A DNA stretch of 64,000 nt from Thermomicrobiales bacterium (lineage in GTDB: Bacteria; Chloroflexota; Chloroflexia; Thermomicrobiales; CFX8), in the NCBI GenBank assembly GCA_037045155.1, contig JBAOIG010000005.1:992001-1056000 (forward strand), written 5' to 3'. The notes under the pieces were generated by a model. It saw only the letters and a list, made by a program, of their open reading frames with translations. It made no database searches and was not told the DNA's origin. Positions 8,651 to 19,694 of this stretch are shown piece after piece; position 1 is the stretch's first letter; each line of letters opens with the position of its first letter. The position numbers and the translations under genes were made by a program.

Positions 8651-9433
8651 CTACGCCACCTGGATTTTCTTCAGGTAGGCGACGATCTGCTCGACGCTAT
8701 CGCCGCCCTCGTCCGTGATCTTGACGCCCTGCTTCTCCTCGCGGATCAGCGCGACCGTCAGAACTTCTTCCTTCGCTCCGGTCTCGCCGACGGAATCTGC
8801 GGCAACTCCGAGCGCCGCTGTGTCCTTCGCGTCCACCGGCTTCTTCTTGGCTTGCATCATCAGCTTGAATGATGGGTAGCGCGGCTCGGCAACCGACGCG
8901 GTGACGGTGACGAGCGCCGGCAGTTGTGCCTCGACGGTCTGATAGCCCGTCTCGGTTGCCCGTTGGACGGTGACCTTGCCGCTGTCGGCAGATAGCGAGC
9001 GGGCGAACGTGACCTGTGGCAGGTCCAGGAGCTCTGCGAGAGCCCCGGGAACCATTCCAGTGTAGGCGTCGGTGCTCTCGACGGCGCAGACGACCAGGTC
9101 GGGGGATTCGGCGCGGATCGCAGCCGCGAGCGTTCTGGCAGTGCCGAGCGCGTCGGAGCCGGCCAGCGCGTTGTCCTGGATATGGATTGCTCGCCCGGCG
9201 CCCATTGCCATTGCGCGGCGCAGTGCGTCTTCGGCGGCGGCCGGCCCCATCGTCAGGACGACGACCTCGCCGCCCTGTTTTTCGACGAGCTGTAGAGCGA
9301 TTTCGATTCCGTATTCGTCGGACGGATCGAGGATTGACTGGGCGGGATTGCGCTTCAGCCGCTTCGTGCCGGTGTCCACTTCCATCGGCATGTTCGGGTC
9401 GGGGACGTGTTTCGCGCAGACGACGATCTTCAT
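8651..9433 (-). CDS. etfB: Electron transfer flavoprotein beta subunit
   Basis: Encodes 260 residues, typical length. EtfB binds AMP in ordinary ETFs or a second FAD in bifurcating ones. Family signatures seen are CAKHVPDP at the N-terminus, DPSDEYGIEIAL, and the recognition-loop signature VAEPRYPSFKLMMQAKKKP at about residue 177. The ATG at 9433 is preceded by AGGAA about 13 bases upstream, which is rather far. It is the first gene of the operon etfB-etfA-membrane protein-Fe-S oxidoreductase, and a good promoter lies upstream at 9515-9544. Confidence 0.95.
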   Translation of the reverse strand: MKIVVCAKHVPDPNMPMEVDTGTKRLKRNPAQSILDPSDEYGIEIALQLVEKQGGEVVVLTMGPAAAEDALRRAMAMGAGRAIHIQDNALAGSDALGTARTLAAAIRAESPDLVVCAVESTDAYTGMVPGALAELLDLPQVTFARSLSADSGKVTVQRATETGYQTVEAQLPALVTVTASVAEPRYPSFKLMMQAKKKPVDAKDTAALGVAADSVGETGAKEEVLTVALIREEKQGVKITDEGGDSVEQIVAYLKKIQVA

Positions 9434-9514
9434 CGCGGCAGACGATTCCTTTCGTTACGCCGAGTGTCGCCTCGAGTATCGACGGGGAAGGATGCACTGG
9501 TGCTTCGGGCCGGC

Positions 9515-9544
9515 ATGATAGGTGAACTAAAGCATGGTTGGCAA
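9515..9544 (-). promoter_or_regulatory. Promoter of the etfBA operon
   Basis: On the minus strand TTGCCA (9539-9544) and TATCAT (9515-9520) are separated by 18 bases, each one mismatch from the sigma-70 consensus. Predicted transcription start is near 9508, giving a leader of about 75 bases before etfB. Confidence 0.6.
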
Positions 9545-9569
9545 GCCTTCTGCTCTCTGGTTGGCGCGA

Positions 9570-9962
9570 TCAATCGAAGAATTTCCGTTGACGTGTCTCA
9601 GCCCGGCGACGCTGCAGACGCCAACCAGCCTGCGTCAGGACGATCGTATCGTAATAGTCTCCGGTCATTGGTGGGCCTTCGTTCGGGAACGCGATGAACT
9701 TGCTATGGGCGTTGACGACGCCGTCGATGGCTTCTGTGAGTGTCGTGTTGCCCGTGAAGTGAGCGTACATGTTGCGACCAAGGAACGTCCGGATGATGTC
9801 CGCGGCTCCGTGAAGGTCGGGAATCCCGTATGCGCTGCGATCGAAGATGAAGTCTTCGGCGAATACCTCGTCGACGCGGCCCCAGTCGTGATCGTCGACG
9901 ATATGCCCGTAGTCGGCCAGCAGCGCGTGGATCTGGAGGATGTCGTCGGCTGTCAATGTCAT
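9570..9962 (-). CDS. SnoaL-like / NTF2-fold protein
   Basis: Encodes 130 residues. The pattern is that of the SnoaL-like superfamily of small cone-shaped alpha+beta proteins: an N-terminal helix with LLADYGHIVDDHDWGRVDEVFAEDF, a central DLHGAADIIRTFLG, then HFTGNTTL and a final WRLQRRRAE strand. Members include polyketide cyclases, delta-5-3-ketosteroid isomerase and dehydratases, as well as non-enzymatic proteins. The tyrosine, aspartate and histidine in the first helix pair are placed as in scytalone-dehydratase-like members. The ATG at 9962 has GAGGGGAG seven bases upstream and is preferred over a start 12 codons earlier. It stands alone between the etf promoter and the rRNA operon. Confidence 0.75.
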   Translation of the reverse strand: MTLTADDILQIHALLADYGHIVDDHDWGRVDEVFAEDFIFDRSAYGIPDLHGAADIIRTFLGRNMYAHFTGNTTLTEAIDGVVNAHSKFIAFPNEGPPMTGDYYDTIVLTQAGWRLQRRRAETRQRKFFD

Positions 9963-10024
9963 TCGTTCGCTCCCCTCTCGATCGATAGTATGGCGCAATC
10001 CAGGGGAATGTCGTGGGCACGCAA

Positions 10025-10069
10025 ACGCCCACTGGCTAGAGACTCCGGGAGTCTGTTACCAGTGGGCGT
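10025..10069 (-). terminator. rRNA operon terminator hairpin
   Basis: A perfect 11-bp inverted repeat (10025-10035 with 10059-10069) contains a second inner stem (AGACTCC/GGAGTCT). It lies 14 bases past the 3' end of the initiator tRNA gene, in the direction of rRNA transcription, and is followed by a short GTTTG. It probably ends the rRNA operon; it could also serve the SnoaL-like gene from the other side only if that gene were read plus, which it is not. Confidence 0.65.
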
Positions 10070-10082
10070 CAGGCGTAGGTAG

Positions 10083-10154
<72 letters not shown>

Positions 10155-10206
10155 GTGGTGGTGGTGGATGCGTGTGTGTGAGGGTGGGTGTTGGTGATGA
10201 CGAGTC

Positions 10207-10336
10207 GGGGGTGGGCGCGACGGCCTCGCCTCCCACGCAGTTGCCCGCGCAGTACTCTCCGGCGCTGCCCGGGGGCACGACCCGGTGCGGGATGGGACGG
10301 GGTGGGGCCCGGGCGCTCTGGGCCACGCCCACCCCC
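10207..10336 (-). rRNA. rrf: 5S ribosomal RNA
   Basis: The minus strand shows the 5S core: GCACCGGG and CCCATCCCG in the loop B/C region, and GGAGAGTACTGC towards the 3' part. The two ends pair in a perfect 11-bp helix (10207-10217 with 10326-10336), which I used for the limits. Ends are approximate because the pairing may extend beyond the mature RNA; the span is some ten bases longer than a usual 5S. Confidence 0.9.
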
Positions 10337-10448
10337 GGCTCGTCAGTTGGTGGTGGTATAGATGGCGTGGGTTTGCCGTGGTGGTCGGGAGACGCGCGTG
10401 GGCGGTGGTGGTGGTGGAGAGTGGGGTGGGGTGTGTGTGTGGGAGGGG
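10337..10448. other. G/T-rich low-complexity spacer between 23S and 5S
   Basis: The plus strand is made of runs such as GGTGGTGG, GTGTGTGTG and GGGGTGGGG, so the transcribed strand is C/A-rich. A similar stretch (10155-10206, including GGTGGTGGTGG and GTGTGTGTG) lies between 5S and the tRNA. There are no genes. Such bias on a transcribed spacer may keep it unstructured. Confidence 0.6.
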
Positions 10449-13464
<3,016 letters not shown>

Positions 13465-13621
13465 GTCTCCCGCGTCCCACGTTCTCTCCACCACCAGCAC
13501 GCGCCTCGCGCGTCTCCCGGCCACCCGGTCGACCACGCCGGCCACCTGCCAGCAGTCCTCACACGATCGACAGCCCGGCTTGGCTGTCGTCGCGCGCATC
13601 CTCCACTTGGTAAGGTGCCGG

Positions 13622-13694
13622 TGGAGCTGCGGGGATTCGAACCCCGGACCTCCGCCGTGCAAAGGCGGCGCTCTCCCAACTAAGCTACAGCCCC
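13622..13694 (-). tRNA. tRNA-Ala (TGC)
   Basis: A complete 73-base cloverleaf with anticodon TGC. The acceptor stem contains the G3-U70 wobble pair that marks alanine tRNAs. CCA is not encoded. It lies in the 16S-23S spacer, downstream of tRNA-Ile in transcription order. Confidence 0.97.
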
Positions 13695-13743
13695 GTCTCG
13701 ACGACTCCACTCGCCGCCCGCCTTCCCTGTCCGGGAACAGCGG

Positions 13744-13817
13744 TGGGCGTTCGTGGACTCGAACCACGGGCCTCACCCTTATCAGGGGTGTGCTCTAACC
13801 AGCTGAGCTAAACGCCC
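13744..13817 (-). tRNA. tRNA-Ile (GAT)
   Basis: A complete 74-base cloverleaf with anticodon GAT and a 7-bp acceptor stem (GGGCGTT/AACGCCC). CCA is not encoded. It is the first tRNA of the 16S-23S spacer, followed 49 bases later by tRNA-Ala. Confidence 0.97.
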
Positions 13818-13856
13818 CCAGGCCGTGGCTCCGGCTGAAGCCACGCGCTGGCGCCG

Positions 13857-13885
13857 TGCCAACTGAGCCGTGATGCCCCCGTGCG
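13857..13885 (-). repeat. 3' half of the 16S rRNA processing stem
   Basis: Bases 13857-13877 are a perfect 21-base inverted match of 15722-15742 on the far side of 16S. After two mismatches six more bases match (to 13885 and 15714). In the transcript the two halves would pair and loop out the 16S precursor, the arrangement cut by RNase III. The rest of the 13818-14097 spacer holds a GGATCCG/CGGATCC hairpin (about 14056-14088) and no gene. Confidence 0.85.
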
Positions 13886-14097
13886 AACCAGAAACTTGAA
13901 AAGCGGATTCAGTGTCTGCGGTCAGTGTGTGGTCGCCCCTCCCCGTCCGACCCCATCCGCCCAGGCCCTCCCCCCGGTTTGTGCCGGGGCTCGTCAGGCG
14001 TGGGATGGTGGATGACGGCGGCGGGTGACTCGCGGTGCGACCGTTGACCTGGAAGGGATCCGTCCTCGATGACTCGAGACCCGGATCCGGCTCCCTA

Positions 14098-15607
<1,510 letters not shown>

Positions 15608-15713
15608 GACTCGTCCCGGCCACGCATCACTGCGCCCCGGTGACTCGTGTCCTGCTTCGTGATTCTGTGCCTGACTTCAGCACACAGACCCCACTCCACA
15701 TTAGTCACTCGCC

Positions 15714-15742
15714 CGCACGTTGGCATCACGGCTCAGTTGGCA
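15714..15742 (-). repeat. 5' half of the 16S rRNA processing stem
   Basis: Partner of 13857-13885: 21 perfect bases (15722-15742), then two mismatches and six more matches. It lies in the leader about 110 bases before 16S and about 97 bases after the promoter. No clear boxA-type antitermination site was seen in the leader (15608-15838). Confidence 0.85.
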
Positions 15743-15838
15743 AGGTGCTGCTTCGACCCCGCTGGTCTGCCGCCGAGCCTTGCGTCATCTCGACGCAACA
15801 CCCTTGAGCCGCACACCGCACGGTGGCGAAGCCTCGGA

Positions 15839-15867
15839 AGTATAGCCACCACCCTAACCCCTGTCAA
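15839..15867 (-). promoter_or_regulatory. rRNA operon promoter
   Basis: On the minus strand TTGACA (15862-15867), a 17-base spacer and TATACT (15839-15844) make a near-perfect sigma-70 promoter. Predicted start is near 15832, giving a leader of about 225 bases before 16S. A discriminator with CCGAGGC follows the -10, G/C-rich as in many stringently controlled rRNA promoters. Confidence 0.85.
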
Positions 15868-16080
15868 GGCGATTTCGGCGCTCTTGAGAATCAATTCGAT
15901 CCTGGCCGGATTCGCTGGCAGACATATTGACGAGAGACGCGGAAACGAGTAGCGTGCTCGCCGCGATAGGTATTGAAGGAGTATGCAGGCGGAGGGGTCC
16001 GCTGACGCGAGTTTCGAGGGAGGAGAGCCGTCGGGAGACGACGTTTCGATACTCGTTGGATGTGAGAGGATCGGCATATT

Positions 16081-17343
16081 GTGGACCTGAACTACACGGC
16101 AGAGGATCAGGCGTTTCGCGCCACTGTTCGCGCATGGTTTGAAGAGAACCTCCCCACTGAGCCACTCCACACGCTCGAGGAACGGCGCGCCTGGCACCGG
16201 AAGCTCTATGAGGCTGGCTTTATCGGCATGGGCTGGCCGAAGGCGTATGGTGGCCAGGAAGCGCGGCCGATGGAACAGGCGATCGTCGGCGAGGAGATGG
16301 CTCGGGTCAACGCGCCGGCCGGCGTCGGCGGCCTCGGCATCTCGATCGTCGGCCCGACGATCATTCACCACGGCACCGAGGAACAGAAGAAGCGGTTCGT
16401 CAAGAACATCCTGACCGGCGAAGAGATCTGGTGTCAGCTGTACTCCGAGCCGAACTCGGGGTCTGACCTGGCCTCCCTTCAGTGCCGGGCAGACATCGAC
16501 GGCGATGAATTTGTCATCAACGGCCAGAAGATCTGGAACAGCGGCGCCCATATCTCCGACTGGGGGCTGATGCTGGCGCGGACCGACCGCTCGGCCTCGA
16601 AGCATCAGGGTATCTCCTGCATTCTGATTGATATGAAGGAACCCGGGGTTGAGGTGCGCCCGCTCAAGCAGATCAGCGGCAGCAGCGAGTTCTCCGAAGT
16701 CTTTTTCTCCGACGTCCGTGTCCCGGCTGACAATCTCATCGGTGAGCTCAACACTGGCTGGCAAATCGCCCAGACGACGCTGGGGTACGAGCGCGGCGGG
16801 AGCACGCTGTCGCGGGTATCCCGGCTGCAGGTGCAGTTCTCCCGGTTGCTCGAAGTCGTCCAGTCACTTGAGGTGACTGGTGGCAAGGCGATCAATGATC
16901 CGGTTATCCGCCAGGAGCTGGGCGCGATTGCGGCAGATATCGAAGTGTTGCGCTATGCGTCGTTGCGGATTCTCAGCCGACTTGAAAAGGGCCAGCGACC
17001 CGGGCCGGAGGCGTCGATCGCCAAGCTGCACTACTCCGAGCTCGACAAGCGCGTGCAGGAGATCATCCTCGACATTCTCGGCCCCTACGGCCAGGAGCTC
17101 GACAATATCCCCGAGGAGCTCCGCGCCGATGGCGGCGGCTCCCCGAGCGGTGAGGATACGGCCGGATCGTGGGCGTATCCCTACGTCTGGTCGCGGGCAG
17201 GCACGATCTACGCAGGCTCGTCCGAGATTCAGAAGAACATCATCGGCGAGCGCGTTTTGGGCTTGCCGAAGGAAGTTCGCGCGGATCGTATCGCCGCGGC
17301 CCAGCCGAAGGCTGGCACGCCAGCGGGTGAGGGAGGGCAATAG
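16081..17343 (+). CDS. Acyl-CoA dehydrogenase, likely catalytic partner
   Basis: Encodes 420 residues from a GTG; GAGAGGA lies about ten bases upstream. These FAD enzymes put an alpha-beta double bond into acyl-CoA and pass electrons to ETF. The N-terminal helical domain, the YSEPNSGSDLAS and INGQKIWNSG segments of the beta domain and a C-terminal helical domain are all present. At the place of the usual MCAD glutamate there is Ala378 (YAGSSEIQ). Instead Glu237 in GYERGG sits where isovaleryl-CoA and long-chain enzymes keep their base. It is followed without a gap by a second acyl-CoA dehydrogenase, as in heteromeric pairs of steroid-degrading bacteria. It is the first gene of the operon to 26804. 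A weak promoter (TTGACG, 17 bases, TAGCGT at 15927-15955) lies upstream. Confidence 0.93.
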   Translation: MDLNYTAEDQAFRATVRAWFEENLPTEPLHTLEERRAWHRKLYEAGFIGMGWPKAYGGQEARPMEQAIVGEEMARVNAPAGVGGLGISIVGPTIIHHGTEEQKKRFVKNILTGEEIWCQLYSEPNSGSDLASLQCRADIDGDEFVINGQKIWNSGAHISDWGLMLARTDRSASKHQGISCILIDMKEPGVEVRPLKQISGSSEFSEVFFSDVRVPADNLIGELNTGWQIAQTTLGYERGGSTLSRVSRLQVQFSRLLEVVQSLEVTGGKAINDPVIRQELGAIAADIEVLRYASLRILSRLEKGQRPGPEASIAKLHYSELDKRVQEIILDILGPYGQELDNIPEELRADGGGSPSGEDTAGSWAYPYVWSRAGTIYAGSSEIQKNIIGERVLGLPKEVRADRIAAAQPKAGTPAGEGGQ

Positions 17344-18489
17344 ATGGATTTCGACTTTACCGAAGATCAGGTGATGCTGCGCAACCTGGTGCGCGAATTC
17401 CTGACCGAGCAGGCGCCGGTCAAGCAGGTCCGCGACATGATGGACGATGCGCTTGGCTATGACACTACTGTCTACTCCCAGTTGATGGGGCTCGGGGTCA
17501 CGCCGTTTCCCGAGTTGTACGGCGGCGGCGGCCTCGGCATGATCGAGCAGGCCATCATCCTTGAGGAGATGGGCCGCATTCCGTACCCGGGTCCGTATTT
17601 CGCCTCTGTCATTCTGGCCGGTTCGGCGCTGATGCACTCTGGCGACGACAATGCCCGCGCGCGCTATCTGCCCGATATCGCCAACGGCGATCTGACGGCG
17701 ACGCTTGCGCTCATCGAGGACGCTGTCGACTGGACGCCGGCCGGCATCGGCCTTGCGGTCACATACGACGGCGGCGATCTCGTCCTGAACGGAATCAAGC
17801 GCTTCGTCCCATTCGGACAAAGCGTTGATGTCGTCTTTGTTGCCGGCCGCGCTCCCGGCTCGTCCGGCGCCGATGGCGTGTCACTCGTCGTGGTTCCGCG
17901 CGACGCAGCCGGTCTCACCGTCGAGCCAACGACGATGCTCGACATGACATCGAAGGTTGCGACGTTGCGTTTCGACAACGTCCATGTGCCTGCCGAGAAT
18001 CTGGTTGGCGCCGAAGGCGGCGCGGCAGCCGCGCTGGAGGAGACGCTGCGCGCGGCTGCGATTGCCGCCGCGGCAGAGATGCTCGGCGCGTCGCGCAAGT
18101 CGCTGGAGATGTCGAACGATTACGCGAAGGTCCGTAAGCAGTTCGGTCAGTTCATCGGGCAGTTCCAGGCGGTCAAGCACAAGCTGGCTGAGATGCTGGA
18201 GCTGGTTGAGAACTCGCACGCTGCCGTCTACTACGCTGCCTGGGCGGTCGACGCCGGGGCAGCAGATGCCGCGCTGGCGGCGTCGGTCGCCAAGGCCACG
18301 CTTAACGAGTCGTCAAAGCGAGTCTGCGGCGAAGCGATCCAGGTTCATGGTGGCATTGGCTACACCTGGGAATACGATCTGCATCTGTACTGGAAGCGGG
18401 CAAAGTACCTCGAGCCATTGTATGGCGACACGTCTTATCATCGCGAGCGCGTCCTCGAGGAGTCGCTCGCGCAGCATGCCGCATCCTGA
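17344..18489 (+). CDS. Acyl-CoA dehydrogenase, likely partner subunit
   Basis: Encodes 381 residues. The ATG touches the stop of the preceding gene, with GAGGGAGGG as its ribosome-binding site inside that gene. The fold signatures are present (N-terminal DFTEDQVMLR, RKQFGQFIGQFQAVKHK for FAD contact, and QVHGGIGYTWEYDLHLYWKR). Neither usual catalytic-base position has a clear glutamate: the C-terminal site reads YGDTSYHR, and the helix-G site falls in an alanine-rich stretch (LEETLRAAAIAAAAE). The protein may therefore be the non-catalytic half of a heterotetramer with the preceding gene product, as known for several steroid side-chain dehydrogenases. This is inferred from motifs only. Confidence 0.92.
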   Translation: MDFDFTEDQVMLRNLVREFLTEQAPVKQVRDMMDDALGYDTTVYSQLMGLGVTPFPELYGGGGLGMIEQAIILEEMGRIPYPGPYFASVILAGSALMHSGDDNARARYLPDIANGDLTATLALIEDAVDWTPAGIGLAVTYDGGDLVLNGIKRFVPFGQSVDVVFVAGRAPGSSGADGVSLVVVPRDAAGLTVEPTTMLDMTSKVATLRFDNVHVPAENLVGAEGGAAAALEETLRAAAIAAAAEMLGASRKSLEMSNDYAKVRKQFGQFIGQFQAVKHKLAEMLELVENSHAAVYYAAWAVDAGAADAALAASVAKATLNESSKRVCGEAIQVHGGIGYTWEYDLHLYWKRAKYLEPLYGDTSYHRERVLEESLAQHAAS

Positions 18490-18604
18490 CGAAACGAGCG
18501 CCGGCCGGCGATATCGAACGTCGCATGGCCGGCGCAACCATCAGAATTGACGGCGATTCCGTAGTGGTGTGATGGCGTGGGTCGAGGACGCCGGGAAGGA
18601 AGGG

Positions 18605-19093
18605 ATGAACGTGAGCGAGACCGAGGCGGGCAAAGTCGTCCGCAGCGTTGCCGAGCTGAGGGAGCTGATCGGTCAGGAGCTCGGCGTCGGTGACTGGGTC
18701 GAGATCGATCAGGACCGAGTCAACGCATTCGCCGATGCGACAGGAGACCATCAATTCATTCATGTCGACCCGGAGCGTGCGAAGCAGACGTTCTTCGGTG
18801 GCACGGTGGCGCACGGGTATCTGACGCTGTCGCTGATCCCCTATCTCGGCTCTCACCGTGGCGGCGTGAAGATCGACCTCGGCGGCAGGATGGGAGTCAA
18901 CTACGGGTTGAACAAGGTTCGTTTCCCATCCCCGGTGCCGGTCGGCAGCCGTATCCGGTCGCGACACAAGCTGGTTGCCGTCGAGGAGATCGGCGACAAG
19001 GCGGTCCAGATGACTACCGAGGTAACTGTCGAGGTGGAGGGCCAGGAGAAGCCGGCCTGCGTTGCCGAGACACTCAGCCGGACCTATTTCTAG
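18605..19093 (+). CDS. MaoC-family enoyl-CoA hydratase
   Basis: Encodes 162 residues of single hot-dog fold. R-specific hydratases add water across the 2-enoyl-CoA double bond made by the two dehydrogenases before it. The hydratase-2 motif is intact: FADATGDHQFIHVD with the Asp/His dyad (about residues 47-53), followed by GTVAHGYLTLSL. The ATG at 18605 has GGAAGGAAGGG just upstream; an in-frame ATG at 18569 lacks one. An R-type hydratase pairs naturally with the MFE-2-like SDRs downstream, which oxidise (3R)-hydroxyacyl-CoA. Confidence 0.9.
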   Translation: MNVSETEAGKVVRSVAELRELIGQELGVGDWVEIDQDRVNAFADATGDHQFIHVDPERAKQTFFGGTVAHGYLTLSLIPYLGSHRGGVKIDLGGRMGVNYGLNKVRFPSPVPVGSRIRSRHKLVAVEEIGDKAVQMTTEVTVEVEGQEKPACVAETLSRTYF

Positions 19094-19118
19094 ATACGTC
19101 GACGCACAGGAAGCGAGC

Positions 19119-19646
19119 GTGAGACGAGTGGATATTCTCGACCGACTGCTCGGCCATGATTACGCCACAACGCGGGAGCTGCTGCTGCAGGCCCGCCGCC
19201 TCAACGATGACCAGCTCGATCAGGTCTTCGATGTTGACCACGGGAGTGTTCGCGCGACGTTCGCGCATATGATCGGGAACGTCGCCATCTGGAGTGATCT
19301 GATCGACGAGCGACCGGTCGATCGGAAGTCGTTGGACCCCTCGATCGTCGGGCTGCTGCGCGCCCACGAGCGCACCTACGGTGAATTCGCCGATCTTGCT
19401 CGCGAGATCCGCGACCGGGATCGGCTCGACGAGCTGTTCACGGATACGCTGGATACCCCGGCGACCGAGAAGCGCTTTGGCGGAGCGATCGTCCACGTCA
19501 TCACCCACAACATGCACCATCGGGCACAGGTCATCTGGATGATGAACAAGCTCGGTGTCCGCGGCGTGACCGAGGGAGACGCGCTCTCCTGGGAGACCAG
19601 TCACGAGGCGATCGGTGTCCATGGCGAGGACGATATTTTCGAATGA
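19119..19646 (+). CDS. DinB/YfiT-type four-helix protein (first of two)
   Basis: Encodes 175 residues. DinB-like proteins are metal-binding four-helix bundles; characterised members are thiol S-transferases or maleylpyruvate-isomerase-like enzymes. The three histidine ligand positions appear as HDYATTRELL near the N-terminus, FAHMIGNVAIW in the second helix and HNMHHRAQVIWMM near the C-terminus. A GTG at 19119 preceded by AGGAAGCGAGC is the best start. It lies within the beta-oxidation operon between the MaoC hydratase and the acyl-CoA synthetase. The reaction is unknown. Confidence 0.8.
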   Translation: MRRVDILDRLLGHDYATTRELLLQARRLNDDQLDQVFDVDHGSVRATFAHMIGNVAIWSDLIDERPVDRKSLDPSIVGLLRAHERTYGEFADLAREIRDRDRLDELFTDTLDTPATEKRFGGAIVHVITHNMHHRAQVIWMMNKLGVRGVTEGDALSWETSHEAIGVHGEDDIFE

Positions 19647-19694
19647 CATGCAGGACCGCGGGTTGGATGGATCGGCCCAGTTGAGGAGGACGGG

